Assembly (NCBI GenBank): GCA_948777935.1
Contig: CAQDYY010000003.1
Coordinates: forward strand, 1 to 64,000
Direction: 5' to 3'
Length of the DNA: 64,000 nt
Source of the DNA: an uncultured Clostridia bacterium
GTDB lineage: Bacteria; Bacillota; Clostridia; TANB77; CAG-508
The notes under the pieces were generated by a model, which did no database searches, was not told the DNA's origin, and worked only from the letters and a program-made list of their open reading frames with translations. Of the stretch, positions 44,434-53,682 are shown in pieces (position 1 is the first letter of the stretch; each line of letters opens with the position of its first letter). The translations under genes and the position numbers were made by a program.

Positions 44434-45917
44434 TTATGCACACTTTTCTAGTTGTTCTTCACAAAGTAGTTCTTCTAGTATATATTCTAATACATTCACA
44501 ACAATACTATTCCCCGCCTGTTTATAAAGCTGAGTATCTGAAATTCCTACAGATTTTGCTTTGTAAAAATCTTCATCATCAAACCCGCATAAGCCTCCAG
44601 CACTCTAAAGGAGATAGTTTTCTAATTCTCATATAATGTTTTCCATCTTCTGATACAAGGACAGTTGAACTTGAAGTTGTGTTTCCACAACTTGTAGTTT
44701 GACAAGGTGCAATATCAGTTATCTCTTTATTGTTGTATGGATTAAACATTGTTTTTTCAGCTATTTTTGTTTTAAAATTACTTGCAACAATAGATGTGGC
44801 AATCCCTTCTGGATCATAAACTCTGTCTTGTATGCTTAATTTGTTATACTTATTGTTAATACAAATTGGTTTATCTATATTTTCTAATGTAGCCATATTG
44901 GGTGAGGTTAAAATTGTTTGAGATACTTCTTTTCCAACTCTACCTCTTTTTGTTGTACTAGATGGATATGATATATTTATGGAATCACCTACTTTTGCTT
45001 TTGCATAACCACTCTTTGTACCTTCCTTAACTAGTACAAAAGGTTGCTTACTTCCTCCATTTGACATAGTAGTTAGAGTAGGAGAAATACCTTCTGGATT
45101 ATAAACACTTCCAGCTTGATGCTTTTTATTTTCTTCATCATACAACCCTATAATTTTATCTACTTTGTTTTCATCTGCTATATATTGATTGTTCCTTCCG
45201 TCCATTTTGTGATAACCTGCTATGAGGCAAGAACTTATTTCTGGATTTTGCATAGTTCTGACTAATTTGTTACTTTTCTTTATTAATCTTCCGATACCTT
45301 TTTCACTAAGATAATACTTTTCTTCAACATTATCTTCCAAAAAATCCTTAAGTTTCCACAATAAAGGCACTTTGGGTGGAAAACAAAATTCACTTTGTGC
45401 TATATCTCCACGTACAGAGATAATAAAAACACGTTCTCGATTCTGTGGAATACCGATAATCTTTGCTATTCAATACCTTCCAATAGTTTGTATATCCTAA
45501 ATCTGATAAATCTTTTAGGATAGAATCAAATTGACTCTTAAACCTTTTGCTAGTTAGATTTTTTACATTTTCTATAATACTGTAAGTTGGTCTTTTTTCT
45601 TTTAAGATTCTGTATCCTTCGTAGTATAACCCACTCCTAGTTTCATTTTCTTTAATGCCTTGCATTTTTCCTGCAATCGAAATGTCTTGGCAAGGAAATC
45701 CCCATGTCATAATATCAAAGTTTGGCAATATATTTGCATCAATTTTAGATATATCACCATAATTCAATTCTTCTGAAACATTATGAATCGCACAATATGA
45801 TTTAACTGCAAATTTATCTATTTCTGAGAATCCTACTAATTCATAAGGGATTCGTAATCTTTCTAATGCTTTTTCAAAAGCCCCTATTCCAGAGAATAGG
45901 CTAAATAATTTTAACAT
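44434..45917 (-). CDS. DNA (cytosine-5)-methyltransferase, two +1 shifts at CGG
   Basis: A 493-residue C5-cytosine methylase. FSLFSGIGAFEKAL (motif I), FSEIDKFA (II), MTWGFPCQDIS with the catalytic PC (IV) and ENVKN (VI) lie in the first part. At codon 155, CGG (45455-45453) must be skipped to give GIPQNRERVFIISVRG (motif VIII). After a variable target-recognition region, LSPLECWRLM meets CGG (44587-44585); skipping C gives GFDDEDFYKAKSVGISDTQ and QAGNSIVVNVLEYIL (motifs IX-X) and the stop at 44434. Both shifts rebuild invariant motifs. Probably protects the element from restriction. Confidence 0.92.
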
Positions 45918-45943
45918 ATAATAAGTTGTTCCTCCTTTGTATA

Positions 45944-45969
45944 AAAAAAGACCTTAGGACATCCTAAGG
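45944..45969 (-). terminator. Terminator of the relaxase operon
   Basis: CCTTAGGA/TCCTAAGG stem followed on the minus strand by TTTTTTT, between relaxase and methyltransferase genes. Confidence 0.75.
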
Positions 45970-45974
45970 CGAAT

Positions 45975-47618
45975 TTAAGCCACTTTAATTTCACTATAGC
46001 TTTTATCAATTTCTTTCTTTTTATCTAACACATATTTTTCTAATTCTGTGCCAGTTATATTTCCAATTAATTTGTCATCTTTATCATAAATTTCATATTC
46101 CTTATCATCAACTAAAAATAGTGTGTAATACTGGTGTTTTTCGTTAAATGCAGTATATTTCTTAGGAATATGTATTTTTTCTTTAGTATAAGGTAAATTA
46201 ATACAAAAGCAATCATTATTAGATTTTTTATAATCAATATGATTGCCTCCAAATTTTATATTGTGGATGAAAAGATTGCTTTTTGAAAGTTTTTCTTCTT
46301 TAATTGTGTCTAAATGATTAAGTTCTCTTTGCAATTCTAATACTGCTTTTTTTGTCTTATTAATCTCTATTCTCTTTGGTAAAGAATCTTTTATGATTTG
46401 CTTTGCCTCATCTATTGAATTTATCTTTAATTCATTTTGTAAACTTAAAAATATTTCTACATCTACAGGTAAAGTATAATCTGGATTTACTTCTTTATAA
46501 GACATTGCATATTGATAAACCTTAAATAACCTAATATAATCTTGTGCTTTTTCCGTTCTGTCAATAATCCTATTAAAAGTATCTTTGTTCTTTTTTAACA
46601 TTTGATTTAAAGATTTTATTTGTTCTCTTTTATTATTTATTTGGATTTCTATATCTTCAAAGGATTTTATATTATATTTATCCAGGTATTCTAATTGTTG
46701 TTTTAATTTGTAATATCTCTTTATCTCTTGATACCTTGTTTTTTGATACTCACTATATATTTTACCTTCTGTAGATAACATACTTTTTTCTAAAGCTACT
46801 TTTGATTTATTTATTCTATTTATTAATTCATTATTAAATTTATTTTTAGAAACTCTTATTTCTTCTAGTACAAGATTGTTTTGCGATTTATAATAGTTAT
46901 ATAAATTTTGTTCAGTATATCTTGAATCAATAGTGGATAATCTTGCATACTTTTGCATACCTGTAGTTTTAACTGAAATATGTTTCCCTCTTTTTACACT
47001 ATATCCAAGTATAGATAGCTCATCTAACATTTGCTCTATACTACTACATTTTAAAAGTAAATCCTCTACATCTTCTTTGATTTTTTGTTTCCAAGTTTGT
47101 TCTTTATATTGATGGTAATAATTTTTATTTTTAACTTTACTAAAGGTTCTCTTAGGCATAATATAACAACCATACTCACTTGCAATTTTATCACTTACAT
47201 CACTTAATCCATAAAGCCCTTCTTTTGGATTAGCCAGTCTATCATCTAACTTTTTACCATTTAGATTTATAGAGTTTATCGCTATATGGTTATGAATATG
47301 ACCTCGATCTATATGTGTACTAATAACACATTCAAAATCTGGATATAATTCTTCACAAAGTCTTTTACCTATTTCATTAGCTTGCTCTGGTGTTATATTA
47401 TCGTTTGGTGAAAAACTTTGTATAACATGATAGGCTACTCTATTACCTCTCATATCAAACTTTTTTTGCGTCCTTGTAAAATTCAATAAAGCAGATTCTA
47501 CTTTACAATTTATAGATGATGTAGCAGCGACTTTCTCACCATCATTTTTTTCATCTAAAATATATGAAATTAATTCGTTTGGAGAATTATAATGAGGCAT
47601 CCTTTTTGTATAAGGCAT
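45975..47618 (-). CDS. Relaxase (MobA/VirD2-like, MOB-P type)
   Basis: A 547-residue conjugative relaxase that nicks oriT. The nuclease domain fills the first 170 residues: YISYILDEKND-like start, RVAYHVIQSFSPNDNITPEQA and the metal triad ISTHIDRGHIHNHIAINSINL. A long coiled-coil region (about 270-430) and a C-terminal domain follow. I start at ATG with GGAGGAAG upstream, two bases after the MobC-like stop, so the two are translationally coupled. No in-frame CGG. Confidence 0.9.
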   Translation of the reverse strand: MPYTKRMPHYNSPNELISYILDEKNDGEKVAATSSINCKVESALLNFTRTQKKFDMRGNRVAYHVIQSFSPNDNITPEQANEIGKRLCEELYPDFECVISTHIDRGHIHNHIAINSINLNGKKLDDRLANPKEGLYGLSDVSDKIASEYGCYIMPKRTFSKVKNKNYYHQYKEQTWKQKIKEDVEDLLLKCSSIEQMLDELSILGYSVKRGKHISVKTTGMQKYARLSTIDSRYTEQNLYNYYKSQNNLVLEEIRVSKNKFNNELINRINKSKVALEKSMLSTEGKIYSEYQKTRYQEIKRYYKLKQQLEYLDKYNIKSFEDIEIQINNKREQIKSLNQMLKKNKDTFNRIIDRTEKAQDYIRLFKVYQYAMSYKEVNPDYTLPVDVEIFLSLQNELKINSIDEAKQIIKDSLPKRIEINKTKKAVLELQRELNHLDTIKEEKLSKSNLFIHNIKFGGNHIDYKKSNNDCFCINLPYTKEKIHIPKKYTAFNEKHQYYTLFLVDDKEYEIYDKDDKLIGNITGTELEKYVLDKKKEIDKSYSEIKVA

Positions 47619-47619
47619 A

Positions 47620-48033
47620 TTATTCTTCCTCCATTTGTTTCTCACGATTTATTTCTTGCCAAACATCAAAATCTAATTTTTCATCAATTAGTTTTAACAT
47701 ATCCTTTTGGTTGTTAATAACATTAAACATTAGCGATTTAACAGCTTTAATAGATACATCATCTAAGCTAGTGGCATATTTAATTAAATTTCTTAATTCT
47801 CTGGTAATCTTTTTTATTTCCTTTGTATAATCTGCGTAGGCATCACATATTCTATCTGAATTTTTCATATCAACTTTAGTAACCTTTTCATAAATTGCAG
47901 CATCACGAATGTATGCAGCAAAACTTTTATAACAATAGTAATCTGCTTTTGTTTCTAATAATGTTTTTTCTTCATCTGAAACCCAAACCATAATTCTATG
48001 TGTTCTATTTTTTGAATTAAAATTCATATACAT
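47620..48033 (-). CDS. MobC-like relaxosome accessory protein
   Basis: A 137-residue protein with an N-terminal ribbon-helix-helix-like DNA-binding region (THRIMVWVSDEEKTLLETKA) and SFAAYIRDAAIYEKV, the pattern of MobC proteins; the rest is helical and charged (KEIKKITRELRNLIKYATS). It would help the relaxase recognise oriT. AGAGAGGATTA precedes the chosen ATG. Confidence 0.8.
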   Translation of the reverse strand: MYMNFNSKNRTHRIMVWVSDEEKTLLETKADYYCYKSFAAYIRDAAIYEKVTKVDMKNSDRICDAYADYTKEIKKITRELRNLIKYATSLDDVSIKAVKSLMFNVINNQKDMLKLIDEKLDFDVWQEINREKQMEEE

Positions 48034-48088
48034 TAATCCTCTCTTTTGCATAAAAAATAAGAAGTAAAAATCTCACTTCCCTCATAAT

Positions 48089-48706
48089 CTATTTATTAAA
48101 TAAAAAAATATCGTATGGATAACCTGCCTCAATATATTTTTCTGTTAGTTCCATTTTATATTTTTCTAATAATTCTAAATACTTATATTTAAAACAATTT
48201 TTACATAGCCATTTAATTCCTTCTTTAGAAATTTTATACTTTCCATTATCAATGAATCTATAAGTTTTATTTACTTTCAACATTTTTAGAATTGCTTTTC
48301 TTATTGTTTCAGCTTTTCTTTTAAAATACTCATCCAATTCATATACATACATATTATCTACAAAAAAATCTTTAGTAGGTACATTTAATAATTCTTCATA
48401 TAACTGTATTCTAGTTATAAAAAATTCTATATCTGCATCTATTAAAGGTTTTTCTTGTTGATAATATACATCTAATAACCAGTAAAAGCCTTCTGCTAAA
48501 ATATAATGTTTTCTACTATCTGGATTTTGACATTTCCATCTACAAGAAGGGTGCTTTTCATTCATAATATCTATGGCATCAATCAAATCTTTCATATTTA
48601 TATTTTTATTGGTTCTAGTCTTAATATTTAATAATTTAAAATTTTCTAAAGCTCTATGATAAGACATAAAAATTTTCTCTAGTTCTCTTTGTGTATCTGT
48701 ATTCAT
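48089..48706 (-). CDS. Unknown ICE protein
   Basis: A 205-residue cytoplasmic protein starting MNTDTQRELEKIFMSYHRA, with GAGGAAT upstream. It has NPDSRKHYILAEGFYWLLDV in the middle and two cysteines near KWLCKNCFKYKY. No family recognised. It is upstream of the mob genes on the same strand. Confidence 0.55.
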   Translation of the reverse strand: MNTDTQRELEKIFMSYHRALENFKLLNIKTRTNKNINMKDLIDAIDIMNEKHPSCRWKCQNPDSRKHYILAEGFYWLLDVYYQQEKPLIDADIEFFITRIQLYEELLNVPTKDFFVDNMYVYELDEYFKRKAETIRKAILKMLKVNKTYRFIDNGKYKISKEGIKWLCKNCFKYKYLELLEKYKMELTEKYIEAGYPYDIFLFNK

Positions 48707-48750
48707 AAAATATTCCTCATAATAAATAGATTCCAATTTTAAATTAAATA

Positions 48751-49335
48751 TTATTTTTCTATATCATATTCTTCTGTTTTTGATTCTTCTGCATGAAGCC
48801 ATTTATTATAAACAGTATCATAAGTTTGGTCTGTTAATTGGCATAATTTCTCAAAACATCTTTCTCTAACAATAGTATCAGAATCTCCACCAAGTAATTC
48901 ATATACATCTTTACCTTTACCAGAGTTTAGTAAATTATTTAATTCCAGAAAAGTAGCAGTATCAGATAATGTTTCTCCTACATCATCACTTGGATATTCT
49001 TTAAGATACCATGATTTAATTGATATATCTAATTTCACAATTAGATTCCTTAACTTTTCATCATTCTCTTTTACTATACGAGTAATCGTATTTTTTACAT
49101 TTAATTTAGTATTTTCTATATCCTTAGCATTTAATTTATAATTTAAAATAGATTGATTGCAGCTATCTAATAATTGATTAAAATGCTTATCTAAAATTGC
49201 ATCTAAATATTTTAGTCTATTTTCACTCCATTTAGAATAATCTATATATACATTTATTCCTGTTGGCTCAGATCCTTTTGACACAAATATTTTAATACCA
49301 GACTTATTGTATTGATAATGTAAAGTACATCTCAT
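48751..49335 (-). CDS. Unknown ICE protein with EYDI tail
   Basis: A 194-residue protein. The start MRCTLHYQYNKSGIKIFVSKG resembles the N-terminal arm domain of some integrases (GSEPTGINVYIDYSKWSENRL), and the rest is helical. It ends SKTEEYDIEK, one of the shared acidic-tyrosine tails. I start after GGAGGAATTAAA; a longer frame exists upstream. Function unknown. Confidence 0.55.
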   Translation of the reverse strand: MRCTLHYQYNKSGIKIFVSKGSEPTGINVYIDYSKWSENRLKYLDAILDKHFNQLLDSCNQSILNYKLNAKDIENTKLNVKNTITRIVKENDEKLRNLIVKLDISIKSWYLKEYPSDDVGETLSDTATFLELNNLLNSGKGKDVYELLGGDSDTIVRERCFEKLCQLTDQTYDTVYNKWLHAEESKTEEYDIEK

Positions 49336-49351
49336 TTTAATTCCTCCATAA

Positions 49352-49909
49352 TCAAATTTTCTTTTGTTGTGCAATATATTTTTTATCACTAACTTTGTTA
49401 AGCCATTCAATAAATTCCTTTTGATTATTATAGCTTAATTTTGTTAATAACCTTTGTTCATAAATGTTGTACCAGCCTTTATCTGTTTCCTCTTTTGTTG
49501 CATTATCTGGTATCATCTCTTTGTGATGTTCAGGACAAAAAAGAGTATTCTCGACCTCTTTAATTATGTTTTTAAAAAATTGTCTTACACATTTCTTGTA
49601 TTGGTCCATATCCTCAATTTGTAGTTCTTTAAAACTTACAAATTCATAATTGGCTACTTCATGACTATTTAAAGTATTTGTTCTAATATATACTTGTATA
49701 TTTTCATCAATATATAATCTAAAAAATACTTCAAATTTCTTTATTGTTAAAATATATTTTTTATTTTTTTCTAAAGACATTTTGCCTTTATAAATCGCTG
49801 TATATTTATTAAAGACCTTTTCAATTTCATCTTTATTAAATCTTTCAATTTGTTTTTTTATATCCGTATAAACCACCTTCCTTAAATTTAAAAATCTTAA
49901 TACTAGCAA
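49352..49909 (-). CDS. Unknown ICE protein
   Basis: A 185-residue helical protein (KQIERFNKDEIEKVFNKYTA) with no recognised motif. HKEMIPDNATKEETDKGWYNIYEQRLLTKL lies near the end. The start is uncertain: AAGGAAGG overlaps an in-frame GTG at 49876, twelve codons inside the longest frame. It is the first gene after the candidate oriT. Confidence 0.5.
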   Translation of the reverse strand: MLVLRFLNLRKVVYTDIKKQIERFNKDEIEKVFNKYTAIYKGKMSLEKNKKYILTIKKFEVFFRLYIDENIQVYIRTNTLNSHEVANYEFVSFKELQIEDMDQYKKCVRQFFKNIIKEVENTLFCPEHHKEMIPDNATKEETDKGWYNIYEQRLLTKLSYNNQKEFIEWLNKVSDKKYIAQQKKI

Positions 49910-50100
49910 AGCGAAGTATTAAGAGATGAGCAAAATCTCATTTTGCGTCGAATGAGTCAGGTATTTTTTACCGACTAACATTCGCAAGCATGGTGTTTTG
50001 ACACCTCTACTGCTTGTTAGGGAAAACTCCCTAAAACCCTTTTAGCCCGCTGGGAGAAAATTTTTTGAGTTGATTCTTGAAAAAAGTGAAGCAAAAATGC
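49897..50100. other. oriT: Candidate oriT region with several inverted repeats
   Basis: A non-coding stretch upstream of the mob operon, richer in GC than its neighbours. It contains CTTAATACT/AGTATTAAG (49897-49924), GGTGT/ACACC (49992-50005) and TTAGGGA/TCCCTAA (50017-50034), plus CGAATG/CATTCG around 49950-49983. Clustered hairpins next to relaxase genes are typical of transfer origins. The nick site is not assigned. Confidence 0.5.
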
Positions 50101-50119
50101 TCCACTTAATCTCAAATTT

Positions 50120-50485
50120 TTATTCATAATCATAGTCAATTTCACTATCCTTTTTTGAAGATTTTTCTTCTGTTTTTATATTAAAAATTTCTAATTCTGA
50201 TACATTAATTGGTTCTTTATCATACCATTCTATTGACTTTTTTATATCATCACTCCAAGTTAATCCTTTATGATTTACATATTCAAATAAGAATATATTT
50301 TCATCTAAATTATTAATGTGAGCAAGACTTTGAAACTCACTAAATGTATTTGTTCCATTTAAAATATCTGTTATACCTAAGTATTTTAGAAAGTCTTTGA
50401 ACTTATTAAATTCATTTTCATTTGTTACTTTTATTGTATTATTTCCAGATAAAAAATCAATCCATTTATAATCATAAGTTTTCAA
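50120..50485 (-). CDS. Unknown ICE protein with DYDYE tail
   Basis: A 121-residue protein starting at TTG (KTYDYKWIDFLSGNNTIKV) after AGAGGTG. It ends KDSEIDYDYE, a member of the tail set. FEYVNHKGLTWSDDIKKSIEW has no family I know. Cytoplasmic, acidic. Confidence 0.55.
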   Translation of the reverse strand: MKTYDYKWIDFLSGNNTIKVTNENEFNKFKDFLKYLGITDILNGTNTFSEFQSLAHINNLDENIFLFEYVNHKGLTWSDDIKKSIEWYDKEPINVSELEIFNIKTEEKSSKKDSEIDYDYE

Positions 50486-50496
50486 ATTTTCACCTC

Positions 50497-51144
50497 TCAA
50501 TATTCACATTCTATATCATTTTCTTTTTCATTTCCTTTTGATTTTCTATTTATATGCTCATAAATAGAATCTACATTTTGGCTTACTACTTTTATTCCAT
50601 TAAAGGCATCTGTATCTAACTTAATCTCTGAATTATCTTCAAAAGTTATAGTGGTTAAATACTTACCATCTGAAATATCCTCTGTAGAAACATACATATA
50701 TTTTATATTTAATTTATCCATTAGTTCTTTATATAGAGAAGATAAATGATATAATCCTTCATCATAATCATTACCATATTCCATTAGATTTTTTATTTTA
50801 TGTTCTCTAAAATAATCTATAACTTTAGAGAGGATAACTTCTGAATAATTAGATTTATCTATTCCATAGTCATCAATAAAATCTTGATATGTTATTAAAC
50901 CACAAGCCAATCTAATTATACCTCTATTAAAATCATAATCTTCTGTAGATTCTAAACTACCATATTCTTGGTTATATTTAATGTCTTGTGTATTAAAATA
51001 TAGATGTAATGAATTTTCAAAATAATCTAATTGTTCAATGGTAAAATGAGTGAAAAAATCATCTACATTCTTATCTGATATGATATATTTTTTTATTAAA
51101 GGATATTTGGTTTCTGTTTCAATTTTATCATGTATAATATTCAT
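50497..51144 (-). CDS. Unknown ICE protein with acidic tail
   Basis: A 215-residue acidic protein starting MNIIHDKIETETKYPLIKK after GGGGGATTAT. It is rich in Asp/Tyr and ends EKENDIECEY. The fold may be alpha/beta (GKYLTTITFEDNSEIKLD). No family recognised. Part of the minus-strand run of tail-bearing proteins. Confidence 0.55.
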   Translation of the reverse strand: MNIIHDKIETETKYPLIKKYIISDKNVDDFFTHFTIEQLDYFENSLHLYFNTQDIKYNQEYGSLESTEDYDFNRGIIRLACGLITYQDFIDDYGIDKSNYSEVILSKVIDYFREHKIKNLMEYGNDYDEGLYHLSSLYKELMDKLNIKYMYVSTEDISDGKYLTTITFEDNSEIKLDTDAFNGIKVVSQNVDSIYEHINRKSKGNEKENDIECEY

Positions 51145-51155
51145 ATAATCCCCCT

Positions 51156-52052
51156 TTAACCACAAATTCCTAAATCATATTCATCATCTTTCGTTACAGT
51201 ATTTGCATTATAAGTATCTTTATTTAATTCAATTTCCAATCTACATTTATAAAGTACATCAGAGTTAAGTTCATTTAAACTATGTTTGATAATATCAGCA
51301 GCAGATACTATTTCTCTAATGGTTGGTGGATTTTCTTGTCTTTCCCTTTCCATTACCATTTGATTAATGTAGCTTTCTGTATTAAAAGAATTGGATATAT
51401 AATTCATATTCCTCATAATTCTTGATACATCATAATTTAAAACATCAATATTAAAAGAATAACTTATATTAGAGTTTATATTTTTAGATAATTTTAAATA
51501 GTTATCTGTATCTATTTGTGCTTTCCATCCACAACTTTCAATAATTGCTTTCAATTTATTAAGAGGTATTTTATCAATATTTATATAATCTCTTTCATTA
51601 TAATATTTCCCTATTTTTAGTTCTCTAAAAATGTTATCTCTATCACTAAATCTAGTCCATAAACCACTATGGCTTAATAGCTCATTCTCCAATTCTCTAA
51701 ACGAATTATTATAATATGCTCTAAAACCTTGTAAGTCATAGTGAGCAATATCTTCACAGGCATATATAAAAAAGTGGTACATTTCTTTGGTTAAACCATC
51801 CAATGTTCCACTTTTTTGTAACTTTCTATATGCTTTTACAATCTTCTCAAAAGGATATACACTATTTCCATCATAAAGTATATCAGATTTTAATTTGTTT
51901 TTATCAATACAGTCTTGTATTAATAATCTATCTTTAGATTCATTACCTGTTAATTCTAAATTTTCGATTATTGTTTTTTCATTTTGAATGATATTATTAC
52001 TTCCATATAAAGTAATAGGTTTTCCATTCATATTTATTGTTATATTATTCAA
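51156..52052 (-). CDS. Unknown ICE protein with EYDL tail
   Basis: A 298-residue protein (MNNITINMNGKPITLYGSNN) whose centre is YACEDIAHYDLQGFRAYYN and whose end is KDDEYDLGICG. A TIREIVSAADIIKHSLNEL helix precedes the tail. Similar short beta-start proteins with GKPITLYG-like motifs are common in clostridial ICEs, but the role is unknown. Confidence 0.55.
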   Translation of the reverse strand: MNNITINMNGKPITLYGSNNIIQNEKTIIENLELTGNESKDRLLIQDCIDKNKLKSDILYDGNSVYPFEKIVKAYRKLQKSGTLDGLTKEMYHFFIYACEDIAHYDLQGFRAYYNNSFRELENELLSHSGLWTRFSDRDNIFRELKIGKYYNERDYINIDKIPLNKLKAIIESCGWKAQIDTDNYLKLSKNINSNISYSFNIDVLNYDVSRIMRNMNYISNSFNTESYINQMVMERERQENPPTIREIVSAADIIKHSLNELNSDVLYKCRLEIELNKDTYNANTVTKDDEYDLGICG

Positions 52053-52071
52053 TTTTTAATCACCTCTTTTC

Positions 52072-52587
52072 CTAAATATCTATATCATATTCATTATCTT
52101 TTTGAATTTTATTATTATTAGATTGTAAATTAGTTATTGATTCATTTGCTTTTTCCCATTCTTTATTATTTATTAATGATACTATTTTCTTTATGTCTTT
52201 TAACATTTCAGTATCATATATCCTATACCTAAATGCAGCTGCAAGTTCATTAAGGTTGCCATGAAAATCCACAAAATCATTTAATTCAGATTTTCTAAAT
52301 AATTCTGTAGGTTCTACAAATGAAAATTGTCTTTCAACTATATCTTTTAACATATCTATCGGAATTTTATTAGCACCATAAAATGTAATATATGTTCCAT
52401 TATTTTCTTTTAGTTGCTTAATGTGTTCTTGAATTTCATTATCTTTGTACTTTGGTTGAGGTACACGTCGATTCATAATAAAGAATTCTTTTCCATCTTT
52501 TATCATAAAATTTGGGTACATAAGGCACTCATTCATATTCCAATAGTCATAACTTTTGCGAGGCTCTTTTTCAATAAATTCAATCAC
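52072..52587 (-). CDS. Unknown ICE protein with EYDIDI tail
   Basis: A 171-residue protein starting at GTG after GGGAGGTAAG. YMNECLMYPNFMIKD-like beginning, GNLNELAAAFRYRIYDTEMLKDI in the second half and the tail KDNEYDIDI. No known motif. Confidence 0.55.
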   Translation of the reverse strand: MIEFIEKEPRKSYDYWNMNECLMYPNFMIKDGKEFFIMNRRVPQPKYKDNEIQEHIKQLKENNGTYITFYGANKIPIDMLKDIVERQFSFVEPTELFRKSELNDFVDFHGNLNELAAAFRYRIYDTEMLKDIKKIVSLINNKEWEKANESITNLQSNNNKIQKDNEYDIDI

Positions 52588-52614
52588 TTTTACTTACCTC
52601 CCTATTATTAGTAT

Positions 52615-53664
52615 TTACTCAAACATATCATCTACAATATCGTGAGTTTCTAGTGTAACTTTGGAAACACTTTCTTTTAAATTTAAAAGTTCTTTATCCT
52701 CATAAAGAACTTTCTTCTTATATTCTATTTTTACAATTTCTTTCATAAATAAATTATCTCGATCTGTTCCATACATATCTTTAAATAATTGTTCAACTTT
52801 ATCTCTAGTTTTTAAATCTGGAATATGTGATTCATACAGTTCCATATTGTTTAATAGATATTTCGGATATTTCAAGTTAATTAATTCGTTATTATGTTTT
52901 AATGTTATAGTTATCATTTGTGCATCTAAATCTTTTATAGATTGAACAATATCATGTTTCTTTCTATATTCATTATTTGGATTATTTTTTAATTGTTGTA
53001 ATAAAGTATCTTTAAATTGGTTTTCTAATAAAGTAGCTCCTATATATTCTTTTACTGATATTTTATGATACGAATCATCATAGTATATAGATTCAATTTT
53101 TTCTGTAGTGTTTATATATTCATTAAAAATTTCTTTGGCAGTTTCTATTGGATTTTGAACATATCTTAATATAAGTTCCTTAATATCTTTCTCATATTGC
53201 TTACTATTAATTGAAAAAGATAATTTATCGTTTTGCTCATTATGAATATAGTCATGTGTAACATTATTTTGAATATTATTGTAATTCCATTCAGTTGCTA
53301 TATATTTATCAAATATTTCTTTACCAAGAGTTGTTAGTTGTAACTTATTTTCTTCTATATATTTATTCAAATATATATTGGCTCCATCTTTAAGATTTTT
53401 TTCTATTAATTCAATGCTACTTTCATAATAATTGCTATACATCTCTTTAATATATTCAGAATGAAATTCTAATGAAGAACCATATAATTTTTTAGTGATT
53501 TTTTCAAAGAATCCTAAAAACTGCAATTCTTTTCCATATTCAAAATTGCCATAAGAAGGCTTGTAAATAAAATCAATGTTATCATTGTACTTTATCTTCA
53601 AGATACTATCTTCTCCTACTTTTGCAACAGTTTTATCATTATCTAAAAATTCATCAATATTCAG
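52615..53664 (-). CDS. Unknown ICE protein with probable CTG start
   Basis: A 349-residue protein. The frame is open 21 codons beyond the first TTG, back to CTG (NIDEFLDNDKTVAKVGEDS) that sits eight bases after AGGAGG, so CTG is the likely start. Helical and charged, with YIATEWNYNNIQNNVTHDYIH in the middle; it ends ETHDIVDDMFE, a weaker version of the acidic tail. No family recognised. Confidence 0.55.
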   Translation of the reverse strand: MNIDEFLDNDKTVAKVGEDSILKIKYNDNIDFIYKPSYGNFEYGKELQFLGFFEKITKKLYGSSLEFHSEYIKEMYSNYYESSIELIEKNLKDGANIYLNKYIEENKLQLTTLGKEIFDKYIATEWNYNNIQNNVTHDYIHNEQNDKLSFSINSKQYEKDIKELILRYVQNPIETAKEIFNEYINTTEKIESIYYDDSYHKISVKEYIGATLLENQFKDTLLQQLKNNPNNEYRKKHDIVQSIKDLDAQMITITLKHNNELINLKYPKYLLNNMELYESHIPDLKTRDKVEQLFKDMYGTDRDNLFMKEIVKIEYKKKVLYEDKELLNLKESVSKVTLETHDIVDDMFE

Positions 53665-53682
53665 CTTAAAATCCTCCTTCTA

